Shown here one piece after another: positions 15,738 through 24,280 of a stretch of 64,000 bases of DNA. The stretch is taken from contig JABTBR010000015.1 of NCBI GenBank assembly GCA_013284265.1, positions 59,404 to 123,403 on the forward strand. Reading direction: 5' to 3'. This DNA comes from Oxalobacteraceae bacterium. GTDB lineage: Bacteria > Pseudomonadota > Gammaproteobacteria > Burkholderiales > Burkholderiaceae_D. The notes below the pieces were generated by a model. That model ran no database searches, was not told the DNA's origin, and worked only from the letters and a program-made list of their open reading frames with translations. Made by a program: the position numbers and the translations under genes. Position 1 is the stretch's first letter; every line of letters starts with the position of its first letter.

Positions 15738-16735
15738 TGAGCATGACCAGCATGACTTTACGCGGGCGCGCCTTGCTGGCGTCGCCATACTTCACTTCCC
15801 TGGTCACGGTGCTGCTCTTGCTGGTGCTGCTGGGACTGGGCGGTGCCGCCTATCCGGGCTTCCTGTCGCTGCAGGTGCTGTTTAACCTGCTGATCGATAA
15901 CGCCTTCCTGCTGGTGATCGCGGTGGGCATGACCTTCGTGATCCTGTCCGGCGGCATCGACCTGTCGGTCGGCTCGGTGCTGGCGCTGACCACCATGATC
16001 GCCGCCACCTTGCTGAATAAATGGCATATGAATCCGGTGCTGGTGATCGTGATCGTGCTGGCGCTGGGCGCGGCCTTCGGCGCGGGCATGGGCGCGCTGA
16101 TCCACTACTTCAAGCTGCAGCCCTTCATCGTCACGCTGGCCGGCATGTTCCTGGCGCGCGGCCTGTGCTACCTGATCAGCATCAATTCGATCACCATCGA
16201 AGATCCGCTGTTTGTCATGCTGTCGCGCACCCAGCTCAATTTCCTGGGCGGCTTCGTCTCGCCCGGCGTGGTGATCGCCGTGCTGACGCTGGTGCTGGCG
16301 ATCTATATGGCGCACTTCACGCCCTTTGGCCGCGCCGTGTATGCGATCGGCGGCAATGAGCAGTCGGCGCTGATGATGGGCCTTCCGGTGGCGCGCTCGA
16401 AGGTGCTGATCTATGCCTTCAGCGGCTTTTGCGCGGCGCTGGCCGGGGTGCTGTTCTCCTTCTATATGCTGTCCGGCTATGGCCTGCATGCGCAGGGCAC
16501 CGAACTGGACGCGATCGCGGCGGTGGTCATCGGCGGCACCTTGCTGACCGGCGGCTACGGCTATGTGGCCGGCGCCTTGTCCGGCGTGCTGGTGCTGGGC
16601 ACGATCCAGACCCTGATCGCCTTCGACGGCACCCTCAGCTCCTGGTGGACCAAGATCGTCATCGGCGGCCTGCTGTTCGTGTTCTGCCTGGTGCAGCGCC
16701 TGATGGCGATGGGCGCGGCGGGCAGGGCGCGTTAA
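15734..16735 (+). CDS. yjfF: sugar ABC transporter permease, YjfF-like
   Basis: 333 residues from ATG 15734, which overlaps the ytfT stop; the frame stays open much further upstream, but only inside ytfT. Motifs are GMTFVILSGGIDLSVGSVLAL, FGRAVYAIGGNEQSALMMGL and ELDAIAAVVIGGTLLTGGYG, all typical of RbsC/YjfF permeases, with about nine membrane spans. It is the second half of the hetero-dimeric permease. It is the last gene of the operon; a GC-rich hairpin (16760-16789) follows. Confidence 0.92.
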   Translation: MMSMTSMTLRGRALLASPYFTSLVTVLLLLVLLGLGGAAYPGFLSLQVLFNLLIDNAFLLVIAVGMTFVILSGGIDLSVGSVLALTTMIAATLLNKWHMNPVLVIVIVLALGAAFGAGMGALIHYFKLQPFIVTLAGMFLARGLCYLISINSITIEDPLFVMLSRTQLNFLGGFVSPGVVIAVLTLVLAIYMAHFTPFGRAVYAIGGNEQSALMMGLPVARSKVLIYAFSGFCAALAGVLFSFYMLSGYGLHAQGTELDAIAAVVIGGTLLTGGYGYVAGALSGVLVLGTIQTLIAFDGTLSSWWTKIVIGGLLFVFCLVQRLMAMGAAGRAR

Positions 16736-16759
16736 TCCACACGAGTATGTAGGACAGGA

Positions 16760-16835
16760 CGGCGGGCGGCGGACAAGCGCCGCCTGCCGCCCCGGGTATC
16801 GCCGGCGGCGCTGTGGCGCGGCGGGTTTTTGTGAC
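16760..16835 (+). terminator. probable terminator region after yjfF
   Basis: The arms at 16760-16771 (CGGCGGGCGGCG) and 16778-16789 pair with one G-U. A second, imperfect GC-rich hairpin ends in GGGTTTTTG at about 16822-16832. The combination is terminator-like, with bulges. Confidence 0.5.
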
Positions 16836-16841
16836 TTCGCT

Positions 16842-16859
16842 TGATATCGAAATTGGTAT
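16842..16859 (+). promoter_or_regulatory. second copy of the TGATATCGAAAT site, upstream of the LysR gene
   Basis: It shares twelve bases with the site at 11803 and has an A/T half-site ATA...TAT. It lies about 45 bp before the LysR start codon, where autoregulation would occur. Confidence 0.5.
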
Positions 16860-16901
16860 TAAAGCAACACTTTTAATAGCAAGGATGGTATCATCAAGCC
16901 C

Positions 16902-17840
16902 ATGGAAACTAACCCCAACTGGTTTTTGCGCGCACGCCTGAAAACCCGTCAACTACTGTTGCTGATCGCGCTGGACGAGCAGCGCAATATCCACCGGGCC
17001 GCCGAAGAACTGTATATGACGCAGCCCGCCGCATCCAAGCAGCTCAAGGATCTGGAGGACATGCTGGAAGTGCAGCTGTTCGAGCGTCTGCCGCGCGGCA
17101 TGGAGCCGACCATCTATGGCGAGACCATGATACGGCACGCGCGCATGGCCTTGACCAGCCTGTCGCTGGCGCATGAGGATATCGTCGCCATCAAGTCCGG
17201 CCTGACCGGGCAGGTGGAGATCGGCACCATCATGACGCCGGGGATGGCCTTGCTGCCGCGCGCGATCTCCGAGATCAAGCGCCAGGCGCCGCGCCTGCGC
17301 ATCGGCGTGCAGATGGAGCAGAGTAATCTGCTGCTCGAACAGCTGCGGCGCGGGCGGCTCGACTTCATGATAGGCCGGATACCGGAGCGCGAAAGCGCGG
17401 CCGGACTCAGTTACGAGGAACTCACCGACGAACCGGCGTGCGCCGTGGTACGGGTCGGCCATCCGCTGCTCGATCAGCCGGATTTGCAATTGCGCGATCT
17501 GGTGGACTGGGCCTGGATACTGCAGCCGCGCGGCAGCATCCTGCGCGCGCGCAGCGAGTTGATGTTCCGCCGCGCCGGGCTGGAAGTACCGGTCAATGTG
17601 ATCGACTCGACCGCCGTGCTGCTGATCACGGCCTTGCTGCAGCAGACCGACTCGCTCAATGTGATGCCGATCGCGGTGGCCAAGTATTACGAGTCGCTCA
17701 ATGTGCTGAAGATATTGCCGATCGATCTGCCGTGCCGCATGGATGCTTTCGGCATCATCACCGTCGATGGCCACCTGCTGTCGCCGGGGGCGGCGCTGCT
17801 GTTGAAAACCGTGCGCAAGGTCGCGGCCGAGATTTTCTAG
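16902..17840 (+). CDS. LysR-family transcriptional regulator, GbpR-like
   Basis: 312 residues. The winged helix-turn-helix is at residues about 10-70 (LLLLIALDEQRNIHRAAEEL, YMTQPAASKQLKDLEDMLEV, FERLPRGMEPTIYGE). A LysR substrate-binding domain starts near residue 95 (GQVEIGTIMTPGMALLP). Its position directly after a sugar importer, and its resemblance to regulators of galactose/arabinose binding-protein genes, suggest it controls ytfQ-yjfF in response to the imported sugar. The shared upstream site supports this. It is convergent with the receiver gene. Confidence 0.85.
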   Translation: METNPNWFLRARLKTRQLLLLIALDEQRNIHRAAEELYMTQPAASKQLKDLEDMLEVQLFERLPRGMEPTIYGETMIRHARMALTSLSLAHEDIVAIKSGLTGQVEIGTIMTPGMALLPRAISEIKRQAPRLRIGVQMEQSNLLLEQLRRGRLDFMIGRIPERESAAGLSYEELTDEPACAVVRVGHPLLDQPDLQLRDLVDWAWILQPRGSILRARSELMFRRAGLEVPVNVIDSTAVLLITALLQQTDSLNVMPIAVAKYYESLNVLKILPIDLPCRMDAFGIITVDGHLLSPGAALLLKTVRKVAAEIF

Positions 17841-17880
17841 CGCTGCCTGTTTGCCGTGCTGGCGGGCCGGTGGCTGATCT

Positions 17881-17950
17881 TAAAACCCACGGCAAAGAGC
17901 CGGGGTCTGACCCGCCGGGTCAGACCCCAGGGGTACGCCGTAGGTTTTAA
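17881..17950 (-). repeat. nested palindromic intergenic repeat, copy B (inverted)
   Basis: Same structure as copy A but in the opposite orientation. The inner 27-bp inverted repeat is at 17902-17928, and the outer arms are AAAACCCACGGC and GCCGTAGGTTTT. It sits between the convergent LysR and receiver genes. Confidence 0.9.
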
Positions 17951-17996
17951 GGTGCGCCGGCGGCGTCTTGGCGTTCCTACACCACTGCCACTGCCT

Positions 17997-18416
17997 TTAC
18001 TTGTGGTTATGCGCCTGCTCAAACGCCGCAAACGTCTCGATCAGCACCTTGGCGCGGAAGGGCTTGAGGATCACTTGCCGGACATCGCGCTGGCGCAGGT
18101 CGCGCAGCAATTCACCGGTCGCATGTTCGGCCATGACGGCAATAGGCATGTCGCGCTCGCTGGCGGACATGCCGTCGCGTACCTGGTCGAGCAAACTCAA
18201 ATTAAAACCCAGATCCGGATTCTCGGTGCAGTCGATCGCAATGACGGCGCCATGAAAGGCCTGTTCGCGCAGCATGCGCCTGGCCACGGCGACGCTGGAC
18301 GCCTCATGCACACTACCCATTCCCAAGGTGCGCGCGGTCAGCGAGACGGTGCGGCGCAGCAGCGTTTCCGGCTCGACCAATAACATCTGCAAGGTACTGA
18401 CGGCACGTTCAGGCAT
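17997..18416 (-). CDS. degenerate response-regulator receiver protein
   Basis: 139 residues, one receiver-like domain and no output domain. The usual acidic pair after beta-1 is replaced (LLVEPETLL instead of LLVDDE). A candidate phospho-acceptor Asp is seen in AVIAIDCTEN, the Thr/Ser position is Met or Ala (IAVMAEHATG), and the conserved Lys is present (VILKPF). It may be a phosphorylation-independent or weakly phosphorylated single-domain regulator. It overlaps the upstream GAF gene by 8 bp, so the two are co-translated. Confidence 0.7.
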   Translation of the reverse strand: MPERAVSTLQMLLVEPETLLRRTVSLTARTLGMGSVHEASSVAVARRMLREQAFHGAVIAIDCTENPDLGFNLSLLDQVRDGMSASERDMPIAVMAEHATGELLRDLRQRDVRQVILKPFRAKVLIETFAAFEQAHNHK

Positions 18417-18912
18417 GGGGCGCCTCCGCGGGATGGTCCAGCTCCTGCACGACCAGGTCGCGCAGCGTGGTCAGGATGGCCTGCTCGATCGGGCAGAGCT
18501 GACGTGGTTTGGTGTCGATCAGGCAGAGCGTGCCAAGTGCCGCACCTGAGGCCACGATCAGCGGCGCGCCCGCATAGAAACGCACGTTCGGCGCACCGGT
18601 GACGAGGGGATTGTCGGCAAAGCGCGGGTCGGCCAGCGCGTCGGGGATCACAAAAATATCGGGCCGCATGATGGCATGGGCGCAGAAGGAGACATCGCGC
18701 GCGGTCTCGCACACGTCCAGCCCCACGCCGGCCTTGAACCACTGGCGCTGGGAGTCGATCAGCGAGATCAGTACGATGGGCACGTCGAATTCCGCCGCCG
18801 CGAAGGCGACGACCTTGTCGAAGCGCTCTTCCGGCGGGGTGTCCATGATCAGCAGCGCGTACAGCGCCGCGAGCCGTTCGGCTTCGTTATCGGGAGTGGG
18901 GGCAGCGAGCAT
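18409..18912 (-). CDS. GAF-domain protein
   Basis: 167 residues from ATG 18912 (MLAAPTPDNEAERLAALYAL); an upstream ATG at 18939 is less likely. The GAF domain carries the typical opening LDTPPEERFDKVVAFAAAEF-like sequence, VPIVLISLIDSQRQWFKAGV, the CAHAI motif, VRFYAGAPL and GTLCLID, as in stand-alone GAF sensors and GAF-GGDEF proteins. It binds an unknown small ligand. With the overlapping receiver gene it looks like a small cytoplasmic signalling pair that lacks its own kinase. Confidence 0.8.
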   Translation of the reverse strand: MLAAPTPDNEAERLAALYALLIMDTPPEERFDKVVAFAAAEFDVPIVLISLIDSQRQWFKAGVGLDVCETARDVSFCAHAIMRPDIFVIPDALADPRFADNPLVTGAPNVRFYAGAPLIVASGAALGTLCLIDTKPRQLCPIEQAILTTLRDLVVQELDHPAEAPHA

Positions 18913-18981
18913 GATCGTGGCTACGAGTCGATGACACAAATACTCTAACAGAATTGCACCGCCACACGCACTTTTCCTGGT

Positions 18982-19815
18982 TTATGGCGTGACACGCGCT
19001 TCCGAGCGGCGCAGCGTCCACGCGAAGCCCATGCCGGCCGACAGGCCGCTGTTCTGGCGCATCAGCGGGCTGGCGCCGTTGCTGGCGCCGCTGTAATTGT
19101 CATAGCGCAGGAAGCCGAACACGCGCCAGTCCTTGCCCAGCGCATGCCAGCCGCCGACGGTGGTGCGCGCCATCATCATGCCGCCCCTGGCCGCGTAAGC
19201 TGGCCGGGCGGGCGTCGCATACTGTGGATCGACGCTGTAAAAATACTCCTGCAGCCGCTTGCTTCCCGCAACCACCCCCACGCTGGCGTCGATGGCCCAG
19301 TCGCCGGCGCGGCCGGTTTCGTAGACCAGTTTCGGCTCGAAGGTATAGCCCTGGTGTTCGCGCCCGCGCACCTGGAACACGGCGCGCAGCGGCGCCTCGA
19401 AGCGCAGGCCGCTATGCTCATCGAGTCGCAGCAGCTTGACTTTCAGGCGCGGGCCGAATTCGAGCAGCGAGTCCAGGTCCGGCATGCCCTTGCGCGCCTC
19501 GATATTCGCCGAGCGCGAAGGCAGCGACAGCGCGAAGCCCAGATCAAGTTCGGTGCGCTCGGTGCGCAGCAGGCGCGCGCCCACGCCCGACTGGTCGGCG
19601 CGCAGGATCTTGCCGCGATAGATCAGCCAGGGCAGGGCGATGGCGCGCCCTTCGCGGTTCTCGGCGCCCGGATAGGCGGGCGTGGAAGCGGCGCCGCCCA
19701 GCACGCCCACTTCCCACAGCGGCAGGCGGGTGTCTTCCGACTGGTCGGTTTGCTGGGCGCTGGCAGCGGCGCTGAGGAGGAGCAGGGCCACGCAGGCGGG
19801 CAGGGTAGTTCGCAT
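18982..19815 (-). CDS. MipA/OmpV-family outer membrane protein
   Basis: 277 residues from ATG 19815 (MRTTLPACVALLLLSAAASA signal peptide); ATG 19845 would spoil the signal. Mature motifs WEVGVLGGAASTPAYPGAEN and LPWLIYRGKILRAD, with many alternating amphipathic strands and an aromatic-containing C-terminal stretch (AGMGFAWTLRR), fit the MipA/OmpV beta-barrel family. Some members scaffold murein synthesis and hydrolysis enzymes. It is divergent from the acylase gene and shares no obvious pathway with it. Confidence 0.85.
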   Translation of the reverse strand: MRTTLPACVALLLLSAAASAQQTDQSEDTRLPLWEVGVLGGAASTPAYPGAENREGRAIALPWLIYRGKILRADQSGVGARLLRTERTELDLGFALSLPSRSANIEARKGMPDLDSLLEFGPRLKVKLLRLDEHSGLRFEAPLRAVFQVRGREHQGYTFEPKLVYETGRAGDWAIDASVGVVAGSKRLQEYFYSVDPQYATPARPAYAARGGMMMARTTVGGWHALGKDWRVFGFLRYDNYSGASNGASPLMRQNSGLSAGMGFAWTLRRSEARVTP

Positions 19816-19986
19816 AGGGGAGGCGTCTTTCGCACGATCGGACAAGGGCTCGACTGTATCAGTTCACTTGCCGGTTTGGCAATGCGCCGGCGCATACCGG
19901 CGCGCGCGCCACACGGCCTGACCGCGGGGCGTTTTTCTGGCACACTCGCCATCTGTGAATTCATCTTGGCGGTAACGGGGAGTGCT

Positions 19987-22398
19987 ATGCAAAAAAACAC
20001 GATAGGGAAATGGTCGAAGCGGGTGGCATTGACGCTGCTGTTCTTGCTGTTGCTGGCCGCATTGGCGGCGTGGCTGTTCCTGCGCGGCAGTATGGCCAGG
20101 CTCGACGGCAAGGTGCAGGCGCCGGGATTGGCCGCCGAGGTCAGCGTGGCGCGCGATGCGCTGGGCGTGCCCACCATCAGCGGCGCCAACCGGGGCGACG
20201 TCAGCTACGCCACCGGTTTCATCCATGCGCAGGACCGCTACTTCCAGATGGACCTGCTGCGCCGCGTGGCGGCCGGCGAACTGGCCGAGTTGTTCGGTCC
20301 ACGCGCCGTGCCGCTCGACAAGGGGCACCGGCTGCACCGCTTCCGCCACCGTGCCGAGCTGGCGCTGGCTGCCATGTCGGCGCCCGAGCGCGCGCTGCTG
20401 GAGCGCTATGCCAGCGGTGTCAACGCCGGCTTGCAGGCGCTGTCGGTCAAGCCCTTTGAATATGGCTTGATCAATATGACGCCGCGTCCCTGGTCGGCGG
20501 CCGATTCGCTGCTGGTGATCTGGGCCATGTATTTCGACTTGCAAGGCAACCAGGAACCGCGCGAACTGGCGCGCGGCTGGCTGCGCGCGCACAGCACGCC
20601 CGAGCAGCTGGCTTTCCTCACGCCGCAAGCGAGCGTGTGGGATGCGCCGCTCGATGGCACACAGACCGCCATGCAGGCGGCGCTGGTATCGGCACCGATT
20701 CCGGCCAGCGCGCCGGCGTGGTGGGGCAAGCCGGCCGCGCCGGATGCGCCCAAGGTGGCCGCGATCGAGTTCATCGATTCGGTGGGCAGCAATAACTGGG
20801 CGGTGGCGGGCAGCCGCAGCGCCAGCGGCGCGGCCATCGTGGCCGACGATATGCATCTCGGGATTCAGCTGCCCAACACCTGGTACCGCGCGGTGCTGCA
20901 GTTCCCCGACGCCAGCGGCACGCAGCGCCGCGTCGTCGGCGTGACCCTGCCTGGAACGCCGGTGATCGTGGTGGGCAGTAACGGCCATGTGGCCTGGGGC
21001 TATACCAATAGCTACGGCGATTATCTGGACTTGGTCGCGCTGGGCACCGATGCGGCCAGACCCGGCCAGCTGCGCACGCAGGCGGGCTGGGAAAAACCGC
21101 TGGAATACCGGGAAACCATTTTGGTCAAAGGCGCGCCGGCCGAACAGCTGACCGTGCGCGAAACCTCGCTTGGCCCGGTGCGCGAGGCGCTGGGCCAGAG
21201 CTTCGCCCTGCACTGGACCGCACATTCGATCGCGGCCGTCAACGTCAACGCGGGCAAGCTGGAAGTGGCCAGTTCGCTCGACGAAGCGCTGGCGATCGCG
21301 CCCACGCTGGGCATCCCGGCGCAGAATTTCGTCGCCGGCGACGACAAGGGCAATATCGGCTGGACCATCGCCGGGCCGCTGCCGCGCCGCGCGCCGCTGG
21401 GCACGGCCAATACCTATCCATTGGCGCCCGACGATGCGGCCGGCGTGTGGAGGGGCTGGCTCAAACCGGATGAATATCCGCAGCTGCGCAACCCGGTGGC
21501 GGGCCAGCTGCATACGGCCAACAGCCGTCAGCTGATGGGCGCGGGCGCGGAACTGATAGGCGATGGCGGCTTCGACCTGGGCGCGCGCGCGCACCAGATA
21601 CGCGATGACCTGAGCGCGCTGGGCAGCGGCACCGACGTGGGCAAGGTTTACGGTGTCGGTCTGGACGACCGCGCCATCTTCATCGCCGGCTGGCGCGAGC
21701 GCGCACTGGCGGCCCTCGATGCCACCGCGCTGAAGGATCAGCCCCAGCGTGCCGCGCTGCGCGCCTTGCTGGCCGATAGCTGGAACGGCCATGCCAGCGT
21801 GGACTCGGTGGGCTACCGCGCGGCGCGCGGCTATATGCATGCGCTGTACGACCTGCTGTTTGAAGGGGCGAACGCGGAACTGGCGCGCATCGACCCCAAG
21901 GCGAATATGGCGGCTATCAGCTCACGCTGGCCGGTGCTGCTGGCGCGCCTGCTCGATGAGCAGCCGGCCGGCTGGCTGCCCGCCAGCCACGCCAGCTGGA
22001 AGGCGGTGCAACTGGCCGCGATCGACCGCGTGATCGCCGACCTGGGCAAGGACGGCCAGCGCCTGGCCGATGCCACCTGGGGCAAGCGCAATACCGCCGC
22101 CAGCGCCCATCCGATCGCCGCCGCCGTGCCCTTCCTGAGCCGCTGGCTGACGGTGCCGCCCGACATGCTGCCGGGCGACAGCCACATGCCGCGCGTGGCG
22201 GGCCGCACTTTTGGCCAGTCGGAACGGCTGACGGTGTCGCCGGGACGCGAGGAGGAAGGCATCTTCAATATGCCGGGCGGGCAGAGCGGGCATCCGCTGT
22301 CGCCTTACTTCCTGGCGGGCCATGAGGACTGGGTCAGCGGGAAAGCGACTCCGCTGTTGCCTGGACCGGCGCTGCATACGCTGACGTTCGTGCGCTGA
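19987..22398 (+). CDS. penicillin-acylase-family Ntn hydrolase
   Basis: 803 residues from ATG 19987; the frame is open upstream, but KRVALTLLFLLLLAALAAWL after this start is a clear membrane anchor or signal. The precursor autocleavage site is DSVG|SNNWAV, making Ser268 the N-terminal nucleophile of the beta subunit. Downstream GAAIVADDMHLGIQLPNTWY and the C-terminal MPGGQSGHPLSPYFLAGHED are typical of the family. Such enzymes cleave amides of penicillins, N-acyl-homoserine lactones or acyl peptides in the periplasm; the substrate cannot be told from sequence. The 3' end overlaps the convergent acyltransferase by 65 bp. Confidence 0.9.
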   Translation: MQKNTIGKWSKRVALTLLFLLLLAALAAWLFLRGSMARLDGKVQAPGLAAEVSVARDALGVPTISGANRGDVSYATGFIHAQDRYFQMDLLRRVAAGELAELFGPRAVPLDKGHRLHRFRHRAELALAAMSAPERALLERYASGVNAGLQALSVKPFEYGLINMTPRPWSAADSLLVIWAMYFDLQGNQEPRELARGWLRAHSTPEQLAFLTPQASVWDAPLDGTQTAMQAALVSAPIPASAPAWWGKPAAPDAPKVAAIEFIDSVGSNNWAVAGSRSASGAAIVADDMHLGIQLPNTWYRAVLQFPDASGTQRRVVGVTLPGTPVIVVGSNGHVAWGYTNSYGDYLDLVALGTDAARPGQLRTQAGWEKPLEYRETILVKGAPAEQLTVRETSLGPVREALGQSFALHWTAHSIAAVNVNAGKLEVASSLDEALAIAPTLGIPAQNFVAGDDKGNIGWTIAGPLPRRAPLGTANTYPLAPDDAAGVWRGWLKPDEYPQLRNPVAGQLHTANSRQLMGAGAELIGDGGFDLGARAHQIRDDLSALGSGTDVGKVYGVGLDDRAIFIAGWRERALAALDATALKDQPQRAALRALLADSWNGHASVDSVGYRAARGYMHALYDLLFEGANAELARIDPKANMAAISSRWPVLLARLLDEQPAGWLPASHASWKAVQLAAIDRVIADLGKDGQRLADATWGKRNTAASAHPIAAAVPFLSRWLTVPPDMLPGDSHMPRVAGRTFGQSERLTVSPGREEEGIFNMPGGQSGHPLSPYFLAGHEDWVSGKATPLLPGPALHTLTFVR

Positions 22399-23569
22399 CG
22401 TCTTTCGCGGCGGCGCCCAGGCCGAACAGGGTGCGCACGACGGGAACGCGCCGTACCAGCTCGAACACGCCGAAGCTGATGCTGAAGGTGAGGATGATCA
22501 GCACCGCGCCTTCCAGCTGCGGGGCCATCTGGGCCGGCTTGAGCAGATGGGCCATGCCCACGATCAGGCTCTGATGCAGGATGTAGACCGGGAACACGGC
22601 CTGCGTCAGATAGCGCCGCTTGGGGCTGTCGAACTGCAGGTGGGTGTGGCCGAAGCCGCAGACGGCCAGGATCGCACTCCACTGGCATAGCGCATAGACG
22701 GTGCGGGCCAGCGGGTTCCAGGTTTGCAGCACGTCGTCCGCTACCAGATTGTCGGGTATGGCGTTATAGATCATGATCAGCGACCAGCAGCTCAGCGCAA
22801 TGGCCAGGCTGGTCCAGCGCAGGGCGCCGACCCGTTCCCAGAAGCCGCGCTGACCCGCCATCAGCGCACCGAGCAGAAATACGCTGAAGTAGTTGGCGTG
22901 GCTGTACCAGTCGTCCACCAGCGCGTGGGTGGTGGGGAAGCGCGCGGCCAGCAGGATGCGCGCGCCGGCCAGCACGGCCAGCGGCAGCGCGATGATCTTC
23001 CAGCCGCGCAGCTGGCGCTCCAGCAGGGCGGACAGGCGGCCGAACTGGCCCGCGCCCAGCCACATCCAGCCCGCCAGCAGCAGCGTATAGACCCACAGAT
23101 AGGGCAGGAACCACAGGTGGTTCCAGGTGGGCAGCTTCAGGCAGCCGTCCTTGCAGAAACCGGCGTAACCGTGCACATACAGGTTCATGAAGTCGATGAA
23201 GCTGCCGCTGTAGCCGAGTTTCTCCACCACTTCAAAATACGGCTGGATGGGCACGATCACCAGCATGCCGAACAGCAGCGGGACCAGCAGGCGCTTGCTG
23301 CGCTGGCCCACGAAGGCGCCCACGCTGAGCTTTTGCAGCATGAAGGCGGAGGCCGCGCCGGAAATCAGGAACAGTAGCGCCAGCCGCCACGGTGAGGACA
23401 GCTGCATCAGCGGTTCCAGCGCGGTGCTGGCGTGCGCACTCTTGACATGCCAGCCCCAGCTCACATAGTACATGCCGGTATGGTAAAAAATCAGCAGCAT
23501 GAAGGCGAAGATGCGTATCCAGTCCAGAAAATACAGGCGCGAACTGACGGGGGCGGGCGGGTTGCTCAT
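22334..23569 (-). CDS. acyltransferase-3 family membrane protein, OpgC/MdoC-like
   Basis: 411 residues from ATG 23569 (MSNPPAPVSSRLYFLDWIRI). About ten membrane spans, the opening LDWIRIFAFMLLIFYHTGMY, and LWFLPYLWVYTLLL in the middle, relate it to acyltransferases that decorate periplasmic glucans with succinyl or other groups. A C-terminal hydrophilic tail of about 30 residues is rich in Ala. Its last 65 bp are also the end of the acylase gene on the other strand. No glucan synthesis genes are nearby, so the substrate is unknown. Confidence 0.82.
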   Translation of the reverse strand: MSNPPAPVSSRLYFLDWIRIFAFMLLIFYHTGMYYVSWGWHVKSAHASTALEPLMQLSSPWRLALLFLISGAASAFMLQKLSVGAFVGQRSKRLLVPLLFGMLVIVPIQPYFEVVEKLGYSGSFIDFMNLYVHGYAGFCKDGCLKLPTWNHLWFLPYLWVYTLLLAGWMWLGAGQFGRLSALLERQLRGWKIIALPLAVLAGARILLAARFPTTHALVDDWYSHANYFSVFLLGALMAGQRGFWERVGALRWTSLAIALSCWSLIMIYNAIPDNLVADDVLQTWNPLARTVYALCQWSAILAVCGFGHTHLQFDSPKRRYLTQAVFPVYILHQSLIVGMAHLLKPAQMAPQLEGAVLIILTFSISFGVFELVRRVPVVRTLFGLGAAAKDVSARTSAYAAPVQATAESLSR

Positions 23570-23716
23570 GGCGGCTCCATGGGAAAGTGGCGATGGAACC
23601 AGCATATAAGGAGGCCGGCGCGCCGGCCAGCATTTGGGGGCGAGGCGGGTGCGGGATGGGGCGAGCCGGATTGAAGTGTGGCCAGGCGGTCTTGGTCGAC
23701 TGGTGGATGGCTGTGG

Positions 23717-24214
23717 CTAGCCGGCGTAGGCTTCCTGCAGTTTTTCGATGTCGATTTTTTTCATCGACATCATGGCCTGCATCACGCGCTGGCCTTTTTC
23801 CACGTCGGCGCCGGTGATCATGTCGGCCATGATGCTGGGGACCACCTGCCATGACAGGCCATATTTATCCTTGAGCCAGCCGCATTGCTGGGCCGCCGGG
23901 TCGCCGCCTTCGGACAGTTTATTCCAGAAGTCGTCCAGTTCCTCCTGGGTGTCGCAGTCGATCTGGAAGGACACGGCCTCGTTAAAGGTGAATTGCGGGC
24001 CGCCGTTGAGGGCGTTGAAGCGCTGGCCGGTCAGCTCGAAGGACACCACCATCACCGAGCCGGGCACGCGCCGATGGACTTCCTGGCCAGCTTCGCCGTA
24101 GCGCGAGATGGTGAGGATTTTGGATTGCGGGAAGATGCTGGTATAAAACTCGACCGCTTCCTCGGCCTGATCGTCAAACCACAGGAAGGGCGTGATTTTT
24201 TGTACGCTGAGCAT
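23717..24214 (-). CDS. VOC-superfamily protein (PhnB/3-demethylubiquinone methyltransferase-like)
   Basis: 165 residues from ATG 24214 (MLSVQKITPFLWFDDQAEEA). Motifs AVEFYTSIFPQSKI, NALNGGPQFTFNEAVSFQI, DFWNKLSEGG, GWLKDKYGLSWQVVP and KGQRVMQAMMSMKKIDI match the small PhnB-like VOC proteins. These are soluble, dimeric and of unproven function; the old methyltransferase label is probably wrong. Single gene with short gaps on both sides. Confidence 0.88.
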   Translation of the reverse strand: MLSVQKITPFLWFDDQAEEAVEFYTSIFPQSKILTISRYGEAGQEVHRRVPGSVMVVSFELTGQRFNALNGGPQFTFNEAVSFQIDCDTQEELDDFWNKLSEGGDPAAQQCGWLKDKYGLSWQVVPSIMADMITGADVEKGQRVMQAMMSMKKIDIEKLQEAYAG

Positions 24215-24280
24215 GGTTTTTCTCCAAGTCAATGACTGCGGGGGAATTCCCCAGGCCCGCTCAGGCTAGCAGGATTGACA

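Noticed and set aside
19144..19986. N-terminal extension of the Ntn acylase frame by 281 residues
   Set aside because: It is antisense to the MipA-like gene and has no family match; the membrane anchor begins at ATG 19987.
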